A stretch of DNA of 64,000 nt from Streptomyces sp. NBC_01288 (lineage in GTDB: Bacteria > Actinomycetota > Actinomycetes > Streptomycetales > Streptomycetaceae), in assembly GCF_035982055.1 (NCBI RefSeq), contig NZ_CP108427.1, positions 124,001 to 188,000 on the forward strand. Reading direction: 5' to 3'. The notes under the pieces are model-generated. The model was given only the letters and a program-made list of their open reading frames with translations, did no database searches and was not told where the DNA came from. Below, piece by piece: positions 25,762-33,851 of this stretch. A program made the translations under genes and the position numbers. How positions within the stretch are numbered: position 1 is the stretch's first letter; the number at the start of each line of letters is the position of its first letter.

Positions 25762-26903
25762 GCACCGTACCGACACCGTCAGCGGTCCCCCTTCCACCGG
25801 CCTCCGGGGCCTGGCGGGAGGGGGACCCGCCCGGGCGCCGCCAGTGGCACACCCGGGAGAAGCCCCTCGCACTGGAGGCGGGCGGTGAACTGCCCGGCGT
25901 ACGGCTGGCGTTCGAGACCTGGGGACGGCTCACACCGGACCGCTCGAACGCCGTGCTGGTGCTGCACGCGCTCACCGGCGACAGCCATGTCGCCGGACCG
26001 GCCGGGCCTGGTCACCCCACGGCCGGCTGGTGGGACGCGCTCGTCGGACCCGGTCAAGTCCTGGACACGGAGCGGTGGTTCGTCGTCGCGCCGAACGTGC
26101 TCGGCGGCTGCCAGGGCAGCACCGGGCCGTCCTCACTCAGGCCCGACGGGCGGGCGTGGGGCGGAGCCTTCCCCTTCGTCACCCAGCGCGACCAGGTCGC
26201 CGTAGAAGCAGGTCTCGCGGATGAACTGGGCATCGAGCGTTGGGCGTTGGTGGTCGGCGGGTCCATGGGCGGGATGCGGGCGCTGGAGTGGGCCGTGACA
26301 TATCCGGAGCGGACGGACGCGCTGTTGCTGCTCGCCACCACTGCTGCGGCGAGCGCCGAGCAGATCGCGTGGGCCGGCATCCAGCTCCACGCGATCCGTT
26401 CGGACCCGCACTGGCAGGGCGGTGACTACCACGACACCGGACGGGGTCCCCACGCGGGACTCGGCCTCGCCCGCCGCCTGGCCCACGTCACCTACCGCAG
26501 TGAACCGGAGTTGGCGGTCCGCTTCGGCCGTACGGCACAGGGTGCGGAGGACCCGTGGAACGGTGGCCGGTACCAGGTGGAGTCGTATCTCGGCCATCAC
26601 GCCGCCAAGTTGGTACGCCGTTTCGACGCGGGCAGCTATGTCACTCTCTCCGAGGCCATGAACAGCCACGACATCGGCCGCGACCGCGGGGACACGCGGG
26701 CCGCGCTGCGCCGGGTGACGGCGAGGACCCTGGTTGCCGGTGTCGACTCCGACCGGCTCTATCCGCCGTACCAGCAGGCCGAGTTGGCGGCCGGAATCCC
26801 GTCCGCGGACGGTCTCCGGCTGATCGAGTCGCCGTACGGCCACGACGGGTTCCTGATCGAGACGGAGCAGGTGGCCGCGCTCGTACGCGAACTCCTCGGC
26901 TAG
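25758..26903 (+). CDS. metX: Homoserine O-acetyltransferase
   Basis: 381 residues, alpha/beta-hydrolase fold. LHALTGDSHVAG, the nucleophile elbow GGSMGGMRALEWA, the acid in AGVDSDRLYPPYQQ and the base in PYGHDGFLIE are intact and specific to MetX. It acetylates homoserine to give the MetY substrate. No ATG, GTG or TTG lies in frame near the expected N-terminus; the likely start is CTG at 25758, overlapping the metY stop as CTGA. The mature sequence otherwise begins normally with SGAWREGDPPGRRQW. Confidence 0.92.
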   Translation: MSTVPTPSAVPLPPASGAWREGDPPGRRQWHTREKPLALEAGGELPGVRLAFETWGRLTPDRSNAVLVLHALTGDSHVAGPAGPGHPTAGWWDALVGPGQVLDTERWFVVAPNVLGGCQGSTGPSSLRPDGRAWGGAFPFVTQRDQVAVEAGLADELGIERWALVVGGSMGGMRALEWAVTYPERTDALLLLATTAAASAEQIAWAGIQLHAIRSDPHWQGGDYHDTGRGPHAGLGLARRLAHVTYRSEPELAVRFGRTAQGAEDPWNGGRYQVESYLGHHAAKLVRRFDAGSYVTLSEAMNSHDIGRDRGDTRAALRRVTARTLVAGVDSDRLYPPYQQAELAAGIPSADGLRLIESPYGHDGFLIETEQVAALVRELLG

Positions 26904-26912
26904 CAGGCCGAG
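26895..26912. terminator. Small hairpin at the end of metX
   Basis: CTCGGC/GCCGAG, six base pairs with a 6-base loop, spans the metX stop codon and lies between convergent genes. It may act in both directions but is weak and has no U-tract. Confidence 0.35.
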
Positions 26913-26933
26913 TTCACGACGGACTTCCCATCC

Positions 26934-27440
26934 CTACCTCCGGCGCCAGGGCAGCGCCTCCTGGTCGTCCCCGGCGTCCTCCTCGCGATGGAGCGCCGCG
27001 TTGATCGCCTCGCCGATCTCCGCGAACTGGCGTACCTGTTCGGGTGTCAGCGCGTCGAAGACCGCGCGGCGTACGGCCTCGACGTGGCCGGGTGCCACGC
27101 GCTCCAGGAACTCACGGCCCTGCGCCGTGAGCGCGGCGAGTTGGCTGCGCCGGTTCTCGGGGTCCTCGTAGCGGTCGAGGTACCCGGATTCCTGGAGGCG
27201 GGTCACGGCGTGGGTCAGCCGGCTGCGGGTGATCTTGAGGCGTTCGGCCAGCTCCGACATGGTCAGGGTGCTCTGCGGAACCGACGAGAGGTGGGCTAGC
27301 AGGATGTAGTCGGAGTGCGTCATCCCCGCGTCGCGTCGCAGCTGGCGGTTCAGGTGGTCGGAGAGGAGGGTCGAGAACTCGACGTAGGCGAGCCAGGCTC
27401 GCCGCTCCTCGGCATCCAGCCAGCGTGGCGTCGTCGTCAT
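26934..27440 (-). CDS. MarR-family regulator
   Basis: 168 residues. The winged helix-turn-helix (about residues 55-115) includes MSELAERLKITRSRLTHAVT and the wing DRYEDPENRRSQLAALT. The ATG at 27440 is preferred; a GTG six bases upstream is possible. A perfect 20-bp palindrome lies just upstream and probably serves autoregulation. The gene converges on metX; there is no divergent target gene nearby, so its wider regulon is unknown. Confidence 0.88.
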   Translation of the reverse strand: MTTTPRWLDAEERRAWLAYVEFSTLLSDHLNRQLRRDAGMTHSDYILLAHLSSVPQSTLTMSELAERLKITRSRLTHAVTRLQESGYLDRYEDPENRRSQLAALTAQGREFLERVAPGHVEAVRRAVFDALTPEQVRQFAEIGEAINAALHREEDAGDDQEALPWRRR

Positions 27441-27460
27441 GGCCACACTTTAACCGTGCC

Positions 27461-27480
27461 TGGTTTGAACATTCAAACCA
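27461..27480. promoter_or_regulatory. MarR operator palindrome
   Basis: TGGTTTGAACATTCAAACCA is a 9-bp perfect inverted repeat with a 2-base centre, 21 bases upstream of the MarR start. The core resembles TTTGAA-TTCAAA sites bound by many actinomycete MarR proteins. Confidence 0.7.
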
Positions 27481-27712
27481 AAGGAAGTCGCCTATTCCGA
27501 GCACGCGACGACCATCCGGTCCGGACCGATCCGATGGCCTGGATAGTGGACTAGACAATTGCGGACCAGAAAATTCACGCCGCTTGAACCGTCGTAACGC
27601 TCCGGAATGCAACAGCCCCGGCAACCCCGAGAACCGGCCGGCCTCGGAAGCGAATTTCCGTACCGGGCCGACCGGTTTCACGACTACTCAATTGTCATAT
27701 GCCTCAAGGTGT
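27481..27712. other. Intergenic region, no gene seen
   Basis: 232 bases between the MarR operator and the end of the leftward roadblock gene, with lower GC than its surroundings. No start with a ribosome-binding site and no RNA gene was recognised. A short inverted repeat (around 27627-27647) could be part of a terminator for the roadblock gene. Confidence 0.35.
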
Positions 27713-28078
27713 TTATACCTCCAGGCCGGCCTCAAGGCGCTTGAGGTTATGCCTCGCCAGCGCCAGATTGCTGCGCTCGCGGTCCAGCGCCAGATACAGG
27801 AAGAGCGAACCGCGCGTGCTCGCCAGCGGCCTGATCAGGTGGTACTGCTGACCGAGAGTGATCAGGATGTCCTCGATGCGGTCGTCCACGTTGATGGACT
27901 TCAGCGTGCGCTGCTTGGCCCGCACGACCTCGGTGTTGCCCGCCCCCGCGACCTCCAGGTCCAGATGCGGACCGCCGCCCAACGCCCCCAGCGTCATGCC
28001 GCTCTCGTAGTCGACCAGGGACACCCCCAGGGCCCCGTCGATAGTCATCGCTTCCTTGAGTGTCGCCTCAATGTTCAC
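27713..28078 (-). CDS. Roadblock/LC7-domain protein (1)
   Basis: About 121 residues, a single roadblock/LC7 fold (alpha-beta sandwich). Conserved segments are IDGALGVSLVDYESGMTLG (about 12-30) and SIDD-like KSINVDDRIEDILITLGQQ. Roadblock proteins dimerise and act as regulators of small Ras-like GTPases (MglB, conservon proteins). The GTG at 28078 follows GAGG and gives the usual N-terminus; an upstream ATG at 28117 would extend it by 13 residues. It is divergent from a second roadblock gene. Confidence 0.8.
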   Translation of the reverse strand: MNIEATLKEAMTIDGALGVSLVDYESGMTLGALGGGPHLDLEVAGAGNTEVVRAKQRTLKSINVDDRIEDILITLGQQYHLIRPLASTRGSLFLYLALDRERSNLALARHNLKRLEAGLEV

Positions 28079-28182
28079 GTGGTGCCTCGTTCCCCTCACC
28101 CCGGCGAGATTCGGCATCTCGCCACGAAAACGGTCTCAATGCGAACCGTTCGGGTAACAGACAACACCATCTTTGGTCAGAG

Positions 28183-28210
28183 TTGCGATAGTTGGCAAAT
28201 AAAGTAGTCT
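28183..28210 (+). promoter_or_regulatory. Promoter candidate for the rightward roadblock operon
   Basis: TTGCGA (28183-28188) and TAGTCT (28205-28210) are 16 bases apart in an AT-rich patch about 30 bases upstream of the TTG start. The spacing and sequence suit a vegetative sigma factor. Confidence 0.45.
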
Positions 28211-28239
28211 GCTCGCCGGAGTGACTGAAGGGGGGACCT

Positions 28240-28590
28240 TTGTCATCGCTCGACGCCGCGCTGGGCCGCGCCCTGAGCACGCCCGGCATCAGCGGAGCCG
28301 CGGTACTCGATGCCGTCACCGGCCTCTCCTATGCGGAGTCGGGTGATATGAGTGCCAGTCAGGACTCCTGCGAAATAGCCGAATTGGCCCGCACCCGCCT
28401 TGTTCGGGCGGGCGCGTCAGGGGAGTTGGAGAGCGTCATCGTGACGACCTCCACCCGGCATCTCGTGACGATCCAACTCCCGCGGCAGGGCGACCCCTTG
28501 CTGCTGTGCGCGACCGTCGACCGCGATCGCACGAACCTCTCCTGGGCGCTGCGCGAACTGAACCGGTACGCCGACGAGTTGCTGGCATGA
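28240..28590 (+). CDS. Roadblock/LC7-like protein (2)
   Basis: 116 residues. It begins SSLDAALGRALSTPGISGAA and shows the roadblock pattern, including VLDAVTGLSYAESGD and LLCATVDRDRTNLSWALREL, which parallels LALDRERSNLALARHNL in the leftward protein, so the two are paralogues. The TTG start follows GAAGGGGGGACC. The stop overlaps the next ATG (ATGA), giving translational coupling with the DUF4388-like gene. Confidence 0.72.
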   Translation: MSSLDAALGRALSTPGISGAAVLDAVTGLSYAESGDMSASQDSCEIAELARTRLVRAGASGELESVIVTTSTRHLVTIQLPRQGDPLLLCATVDRDRTNLSWALRELNRYADELLA

Positions 28591-29444
28591 CGGAAGGCAC
28601 CGAGGAACCGCTCGCCGAATCCCGCAATGTTCCGGCCCTGTTGGCGGCTCTCCGCACTCGACAGAGTTCCTGCACCGTGGTCGTGACCGGCAGTCCGGGC
28701 GGTTCGATCCATGTGCGGGACGGCCTCGTGGTGGCGATGGAGACCCCTGGCGCACCGGGCATCGAGGGGCTGCTGCTCAGGTCGGGCCGGATCGGTGAGC
28801 AGGAATGGTCGGCGGTCCGCGCCTCGGACACCACCCATGAACACCTCGCCGCCGAACTCGTGGCCCAAGGGCTCGTCGGCGCCGGCGAGTTGGAGGTCAT
28901 CAGCCTCAGCGCACTCTTCGACGCCGCCTTCGCGCTCTCCCTCGCCGTACCCGACAGCTGGGAAGTCACCGACCCCGTACCGACGTTGTACCGCAACACC
29001 GGCGTCACCCCCGAGCGACTCCTCGGCGAGGTGTCCCGGCGCGTCGACCTGCTTGCCGGGGAGCCCGGTTCGGTCGCCGCCCTCGCCCGCACCCGTATGC
29101 GGTCGGCGTCCACCGCGCACCTCCCCGAACCCGTCGAGGGACTTCCGGCCCGGCACCGGGCCGTCCTGGCCGCCGCGGACGGACGCAGGACGGCGAGGGA
29201 CATCGCGTTCGCCCTCGGCCGGGGTCTCTTCGCCGTGATGATCGACCTACGCCACCTGTTGGACCGCGGTCTCGTCCGACCGCACTCACCCTCGGCGAAC
29301 GGCCGGCCGAGCACGGCAGCACGCGTCACACCCTCCGCGGTGACCTCCTTGGCCGTGGCAGCGCCCTCCGTACCCGACTCCGCCTCGCTTCCGCGTCGCC
29401 TCCCCGGCCGGAACTCCGCACCGGCCCGCCGACCTCACGACTGA
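28587..29444 (+). CDS. DUF4388-like (PATAN) protein
   Basis: 285 residues. The N-terminal part (about 10-80) has the pattern of DUF4388/PATAN domains: VVVTGSPGGSIHVRDGLVVAME followed by a Gly-Ile-Glu-rich helix GIEGLLLRSGRIGEQEW. A central helical region (about 150-225) resembles a winged helix (RHRAVLAAADGRRTARDIAF), and the C-terminus is a disordered Ser/Pro/Arg tail. DUF4388 proteins are commonly found with roadblock proteins and small GTPases in signalling modules. Translationally coupled to the preceding roadblock gene. Confidence 0.65.
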   Translation: MTEGTEEPLAESRNVPALLAALRTRQSSCTVVVTGSPGGSIHVRDGLVVAMETPGAPGIEGLLLRSGRIGEQEWSAVRASDTTHEHLAAELVAQGLVGAGELEVISLSALFDAAFALSLAVPDSWEVTDPVPTLYRNTGVTPERLLGEVSRRVDLLAGEPGSVAALARTRMRSASTAHLPEPVEGLPARHRAVLAAADGRRTARDIAFALGRGLFAVMIDLRHLLDRGLVRPHSPSANGRPSTAARVTPSAVTSLAVAAPSVPDSASLPRRLPGRNSAPARRPHD

Positions 29445-29530
29445 ACCACCCCTCCCGCAGCCACGTCCCCACCGGGCTCCCCTCCTGCCTCGTTCTCCCA
29501 CCGCCTGCACGCAAACAGGAAGAAGACGCC

Positions 29531-29899
29531 ATGAGCGACCCCGTGACCGACCTCCTCATCGCCCTGCGGGACAACGTGATGGGAGTCACCGAGACCACGC
29601 TGGCCACCAGCGACGGGCTCGTCGTGGCGAGCGACACGACCAAGACCCACCCCGAGTCCATGGCCGCGGTGGCGGCAGCGACCCTCGCCCTCGGCCACCG
29701 CCTCGCCGATCAGGGCGGCACCGGCCACCTCCGCGAGATCAGCGCGCGGTGCAGCACCGGCCACGTGATCGTGACGGCCGTAGGAGAGCGGGCGCTGCTC
29801 GCCGTGGTCGCGGACGACGGCCTGGACCAGGCGGCGTTCCGGCGGGAGATCCCGGCCGTCGCTGCGAAACTGCGCCGGCATCTCGACGAGGACGTGTAG
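29531..29899 (+). CDS. Roadblock/LC7-domain protein (3)
   Basis: 122 residues of typical MglB/conservon roadblock type: VTETTLATSDGLVVASDT (about 19-36), MAAVAAATLALGHRLADQ and VIVTAVGERALLAVVADDG. It follows the DUF4388-like gene by 86 bases; no histidine kinase, DUF742 protein or GTPase, which complete a conservon, is present. A CAAACAGGAAG sequence precedes the ATG. Confidence 0.85.
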   Translation: MSDPVTDLLIALRDNVMGVTETTLATSDGLVVASDTTKTHPESMAAVAAATLALGHRLADQGGTGHLREISARCSTGHVIVTAVGERALLAVVADDGLDQAAFRREIPAVAAKLRRHLDEDV

Positions 29900-29978
29900 C
29901 CCGGCACGTCGAAGGCGCCGGTTCCCGATCGACATGAGAGTGGAAGCAGCAGTACCTCCACGACTCAGGAGCACCATC

Positions 29979-30578
29979 GTGACCGTGACCGCGGATCTGG
30001 CCATCTCCCTCGACGGCTACATCGCCGGCACCGGCGTGAGCATCGACAACCCGGGCGGCGACGGCGCCGAGCCGCTCTTCGAGTGGATCCACAATCTGGC
30101 GAGCTGGCGGGAGCGCCAGGGCATGACCGGTGGGGAGGAGAACCGTGACTCCGAGTTGATGCGGGAGTGGTTCGACGCGACCGGAGCGGTGGTGATGGGC
30201 CGGATGATGTACGACACCGGGGAGGAGTTCTGGGGCGAGGACCCGCCCTTCCGGACCCCGGTCTTCGTCCTCACCCACCGCCCGCGACCGGCCCTCGTCA
30301 AGGAGGGCGGCACCACCTTCACGTTCGTCACCGACGGCATCCACAGCGCCCTCGACCGGGCGAAGGCGGTCGCCGGTGACCGGAACGTGGACATCGCGGG
30401 CGGTGCGAGCACCGTACGGCAGTACCTCGGGGAGGGGCTCGTCGACGAACTACAGCTCCATGTGGTGCCCGCCCTCCTCGGCGCGGGCCTGCGGCTCTTC
30501 GAGGGCCCGGGCGCGGGACCGCGGCGCGTCGAGCCGGTCAGGGTGGTCGAGACCCCTCTCGCCACGCACCTGAAGTAA
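29979..30578 (+). CDS. Dihydrofolate reductase / RibD C-terminal family protein
   Basis: 199 residues. ADLAISLDGYIAG at the N-terminus, AVVMGRMMYDTGEEFWG (about 71-87), VDIAGGASTVRQYLGEGLVD (about 138-157) and ELQLHVVPALLGAGLRLFEG are the standard signatures of the YyaP/RibD reductase group, which bind NADPH. The GTG at 29979 follows CAGGAG. A physiological substrate is not known for most members. The gene is isolated and converges with the MOSC gene. Confidence 0.88.
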   Translation: MTVTADLAISLDGYIAGTGVSIDNPGGDGAEPLFEWIHNLASWRERQGMTGGEENRDSELMREWFDATGAVVMGRMMYDTGEEFWGEDPPFRTPVFVLTHRPRPALVKEGGTTFTFVTDGIHSALDRAKAVAGDRNVDIAGGASTVRQYLGEGLVDELQLHVVPALLGAGLRLFEGPGAGPRRVEPVRVVETPLATHLK

Positions 30579-30617
30579 CGCTTCAACCGAACCGAAGATT
30601 GACCCGTCGGGGGAATG

Positions 30618-31466
30618 TCACGCGGCCGACTCCTCCAACGCGATCGGGTCGCCCACCCGCACCGTCCCCGCCTCCAGTACGTCCAGGTACACGCCGAGGC
30701 ACGACAGCCGGCCGAGGTCGAACACCGGGATGCGGTGCTCCCGGGCGACCGCTCGCATGAGGCCGGGGTCCGGCGGGAGTTCGTCGTGGCCGAGGGTGGG
30801 GATCACACAGCGAGGGGTGGGGACCAGGACGCGGAACAGCGCCTCCCCCACGCGCAGGCGCGACCCGACCCAGCCGTCCTCCGGAAAGCCGGGCCCGCCA
30901 AGGGTGTTGACGACGAGGTTCGGCCGGAAGCGGCGCGCGTCGAAGTCCCCGGCGGGATAGACGCTGCGCATCCGGTCCAGGGCGGCCGTGGTGACGAGAT
31001 GGACCCGGCCGAAGTCGAAGAACGTCCCCGGCGCGACACCGCCCGTGGTGATGCTCTCCCCCGTCGCGTCGACCGTCGCCGACTCCCGTACGACGTCCGG
31101 GACTCCGCCCTCGTACTCGGGTACGGCGCGCTCCAGCCGGCTGTGCTCCGGCAGGACGCCGGAGACGGACACCTGTCGGCCCAGCAGCTTGGACAACTCC
31201 GCGTCCAGGTCGGGGTCTTGGACCGGTAGGGCGGTGCCGTCCGGCAGGACGACGCGGACCACACCGGAGTCGTCGAGTCGGCTGTGGCAGCGCAGCAACT
31301 CGCCCCACTTCCGGGGGTGTTTGGCGCTGCCCACCGCGCCCGTCCCGTCGAGGACTGCGTAGACCCGGTCCCCGGACAGTCCGTTCTCCGTGACCGCGAC
31401 GGCGACCACGGCCTCACCCAGCATCGACTTCACCGGATACCGGTACAGCGCCGTCACAGTCCCCAT
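30618..31466 (-). CDS. MOSC-domain protein
   Basis: 282 residues: an N-terminal beta-barrel (MOSC_N, about 1-100, starting VTALYRYPVKSMLGEAV) and a C-terminal MOSC domain (about 110-270, including RRFRPNLVVNT and PTPRCVIPTLGHDELPPDPG with the conserved Cys). MOSC proteins bind the molybdenum cofactor and carry activated sulfur or reduce N-hydroxylated compounds. It lies 28 bases downstream of the M24 peptidase gene on the same strand. Another molybdenum-related pair, a TOBE protein and a YedY-like oxidoreductase, lies 3 kb away. Confidence 0.88.
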   Translation of the reverse strand: MGTVTALYRYPVKSMLGEAVVAVAVTENGLSGDRVYAVLDGTGAVGSAKHPRKWGELLRCHSRLDDSGVVRVVLPDGTALPVQDPDLDAELSKLLGRQVSVSGVLPEHSRLERAVPEYEGGVPDVVRESATVDATGESITTGGVAPGTFFDFGRVHLVTTAALDRMRSVYPAGDFDARRFRPNLVVNTLGGPGFPEDGWVGSRLRVGEALFRVLVPTPRCVIPTLGHDELPPDPGLMRAVAREHRIPVFDLGRLSCLGVYLDVLEAGTVRVGDPIALEESAA

Positions 31467-31494
31467 GGATCAACCATCGCCGAACCAACTACCG

Positions 31495-32184
31495 TCAGAG
31501 GGTGAGGAGTTCCTCGTAGAAACCGCCGAATCCCCGTTCGCGGTCGATGAGATGGATCTCCAGGATCCAGTGACAGGCACGGCCTGCCTTGTCGGTACGG
31601 CGCATGGGGGTGTCGTTCTCGGGGGTGACGTACGACTCGACGTGCGCGCCCTCGATCGTCTCGTGCGGGAACTCGCCGACCAGGTGCCCGGCGTGCCAAC
31701 CGCCCAGCTCCCAACCGGCCTTGTCCGCAAGGCGGGCGACCTCGGTGTACAGGCCCGCACCGGTGATGTCCGGGGTGTTGTCGAAGAAGCGCCGGCCGGC
31801 CGCGAACACCTTGGGCAGGTCGTCGCGCAGTCGGTGCTTGACCGGGTCGTCGCCCAGCACGAAGGTCCGCCCGAAGTCGGCCTCGTACTCCTCGAAGATC
31901 GGCCCGAAGTCGGCGAACACGATGTCGTCCGCGCCGATCACCCGGTCCGGCGGGTTCTCCTTGTACGGCGCGAGCGTGTTCGGCCCCGAGCGCACGATCC
32001 GCTTGTGCCAGTGCCGCGTCGTACCGAAGAGCTCGTTCGCGAGGTCACGAACCCGGTCGCTGACGACCCGTTCCCCCTCGCCGGGCGCCACGAGCCCGCG
32101 CTCCTCGACCTCCGAGAAGAGCAGCGCGGCCTTGGCCTGGGCATCGAGCAGACCTGCGGCCCGTGTGGGTTCGTCATCAGCCAT
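31495..32184 (-). CDS. M24-family metallopeptidase-like protein
   Basis: 229 residues with the creatinase/aminopeptidase P fold. Metal-ligand positions are visible: the Asp pair in VFADFGPIFEEYEADFGRTF, His in HAGHLVGEFPHE, and Glu in ILEIHLI and FYEELL. The N-terminal domain of large Xaa-Pro peptidases is missing, as in many actinomycete members. The native substrate is unknown. Confidence 0.85.
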   Translation of the reverse strand: MADDEPTRAAGLLDAQAKAALLFSEVEERGLVAPGEGERVVSDRVRDLANELFGTTRHWHKRIVRSGPNTLAPYKENPPDRVIGADDIVFADFGPIFEEYEADFGRTFVLGDDPVKHRLRDDLPKVFAAGRRFFDNTPDITGAGLYTEVARLADKAGWELGGWHAGHLVGEFPHETIEGAHVESYVTPENDTPMRRTDKAGRACHWILEIHLIDRERGFGGFYEELLTL

Positions 32185-32193
32185 GGGGCGAAC

Positions 32194-33522
32194 CTAGCCA
32201 GCTAGATCGTTCTCGGCAACGTGATTCCCTACGGCGGGCTCGCCGCATCCGGCGATGCGTGACGCGCGGGCCAGGAAGTGGTGCGGGGCGTCCTCGTAGC
32301 GGGACAGCTCCCAGCCGGCCGTTCGCAGGGCGGGGCGGAGGTTCTCCTCGGCGAGGGGGTCGTCCGGGTCGAGGGGGCGGCCGTGGCGGGCGGCGCGTTC
32401 GGCGCGGCCGGAGGGGTGGAACAGGAGCAGGGTGCCGCCCGGGGCCGTGACTCTGGCCCATTCACGCAGGGCGGTCGCCGGGTCGGGCACGTGGTTGACC
32501 AGGCCCGCGCTGAAGACGGCGTCCACTGCCCCGGTCGGCAGGGGCAACCGGCAGGCGTCGGCCAGAAGCAGGCACCCGTCCTTGTCGCGGCCCTCCCGGA
32601 GCGCGGCGGTGAGCATCGCGGGTGTGAGGTCGATGCCCACGACCAGGCCCGCGTCGCCGACCTGAGCGCGCAGCGCGGGCAGCGCACGGCCGGTGCCGCA
32701 GCCCAGGTCCACCACACGCCTGCCGGGCTGGAGTTCCATCCGTTCGACGGCCGCCGCGTACCGGGGACCGTCGTCCGCGAACCGTTCCTCCCAGGAGGCC
32801 GCCCGCCGGGTGAAGAAGGCACGGGTCGCTGTCTGCCCGGCGCGCCCCGCGACGAACGCGGCGAAGCGCTGGAACACGTCGTCGCGGTGCCGGGCCAGAA
32901 CGGCGAGTTCGGCGGACGCGTTCTCCACGACTCCGGGAGCGGTGGCAGCTTCCTCCGGGAACGCGTCGGCGAAGGCGCCGACCGCCCCCTCGTCCACCTC
33001 CAGGTGGAACTGCATGCCCCACGCCGAGCCGCCGACCCGGAACGCCTGCACCGGGTACCGGTCGCAGGAGGCCAGCAGTGTCGCCCCGGCCGGCAGGTCC
33101 ATCGTGTCGCCGTGCCAGTGCAGCACCCGCAGCCGCTCGGGGACGGCTGCGAACAGCGCGTCTCCGCGCGCCGCGTCCGTCATCCGTACGTCGGCCCAGC
33201 CGACCTGCGTGCCGTTTCCGGGCCGGGCGACCCCACCGGCCGCGACGGCCAGCAGCTGCGCGCCGAGACACACGCCGAGTACGGGCACCTCGGCCTCCAA
33301 CGCGGCGCGCAGCAGGGCGAGTTCGGCACCACGGCCGGGGAAGTCCTCGTAGGCGGCCATCGCCCCGCCCATCACCACCAGGCCCACCAGGTCGTCGGCC
33401 GTGTCGGGCACCGGGTCGCCCGCCCAGGTCCGGCAGACCCGCGTCGGCAGCCCGGCCGCCTCGATCGCGGCGCCGATGGCGTACGGGCCTTCCTGCGGTG
33501 CGTGCTCCACGATCTGGATCAC
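32194..33522 (-). CDS. Class I glutamine amidotransferase fused to a methyltransferase
   Basis: 442 residues in two parts. Residues 1-200 form a GMP-synthase-type glutaminase with the nucleophile elbow GVCLGAQLLA and catalytic His-Glu GMQFHLEVDE. Residues 230-420 form a class I methyltransferase with motif I VVDLGCGTGRALPAL and motif II VVGIDLTPAMLTAA. The GTG at 33522 follows GGGAGGT. The single reading frame has no internal start with a ribosome-binding site at the domain boundary, so this looks like a true fusion. The glutaminase part resembles stand-alone amidotransferases of unknown substrate. Confidence 0.85.
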   Translation of the reverse strand: MIQIVEHAPQEGPYAIGAAIEAAGLPTRVCRTWAGDPVPDTADDLVGLVVMGGAMAAYEDFPGRGAELALLRAALEAEVPVLGVCLGAQLLAVAAGGVARPGNGTQVGWADVRMTDAARGDALFAAVPERLRVLHWHGDTMDLPAGATLLASCDRYPVQAFRVGGSAWGMQFHLEVDEGAVGAFADAFPEEAATAPGVVENASAELAVLARHRDDVFQRFAAFVAGRAGQTATRAFFTRRAASWEERFADDGPRYAAAVERMELQPGRRVVDLGCGTGRALPALRAQVGDAGLVVGIDLTPAMLTAALREGRDKDGCLLLADACRLPLPTGAVDAVFSAGLVNHVPDPATALREWARVTAPGGTLLLFHPSGRAERAARHGRPLDPDDPLAEENLRPALRTAGWELSRYEDAPHHFLARASRIAGCGEPAVGNHVAENDLAG

Positions 33523-33851
33523 GGGCGACCACCTCCCGCTCGACCGTACCCGGACGACGACCGGGCCGAAACGCGGATGCGATGGCACGGACCCAGGTCG
33601 CCTCGCATCTGCGAGCCAGTTTCCCGCCTCGCTGCGGCATGCGCGAACGTCACCGGAAGAACGGCGGGATTCTGATGCTCGGCGTCGCCGTTCGCGAGGT
33701 TCCTCGGATTTGCCAGGATGAAGCAAACTCCCAGGTGGCGGATGCGACGGGGTCGGTGACGGGCGCGGCGGGAGCGGCTAGCTTGTGGACGCACAGTCGG
33801 TAAGAAATCCGGCAATCCAGACCTTTCCTCTTCTTTGTGAGGCGTTCCGTC
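33523..33851. other. 329-base intergenic region upstream of the TOBE gene
   Basis: No gene was found. It contains a perfect inverted repeat CTCGCA-TC-TGCGAG at 33602-33615 and an AT-rich patch near 33800-33840 just before the TOBE start. It must hold the promoters of the divergent amidotransferase-methyltransferase and TOBE genes. A metal- or cofactor-sensing RNA would be plausible from context, but no such structure could be recognised by eye. Confidence 0.35.

Noticed and set aside
33523..33851. Molybdenum-cofactor riboswitch upstream of the Mop-domain gene
   Set aside because: Context is suggestive, but no conserved fold could be recognised by eye; a covariance search would be needed.
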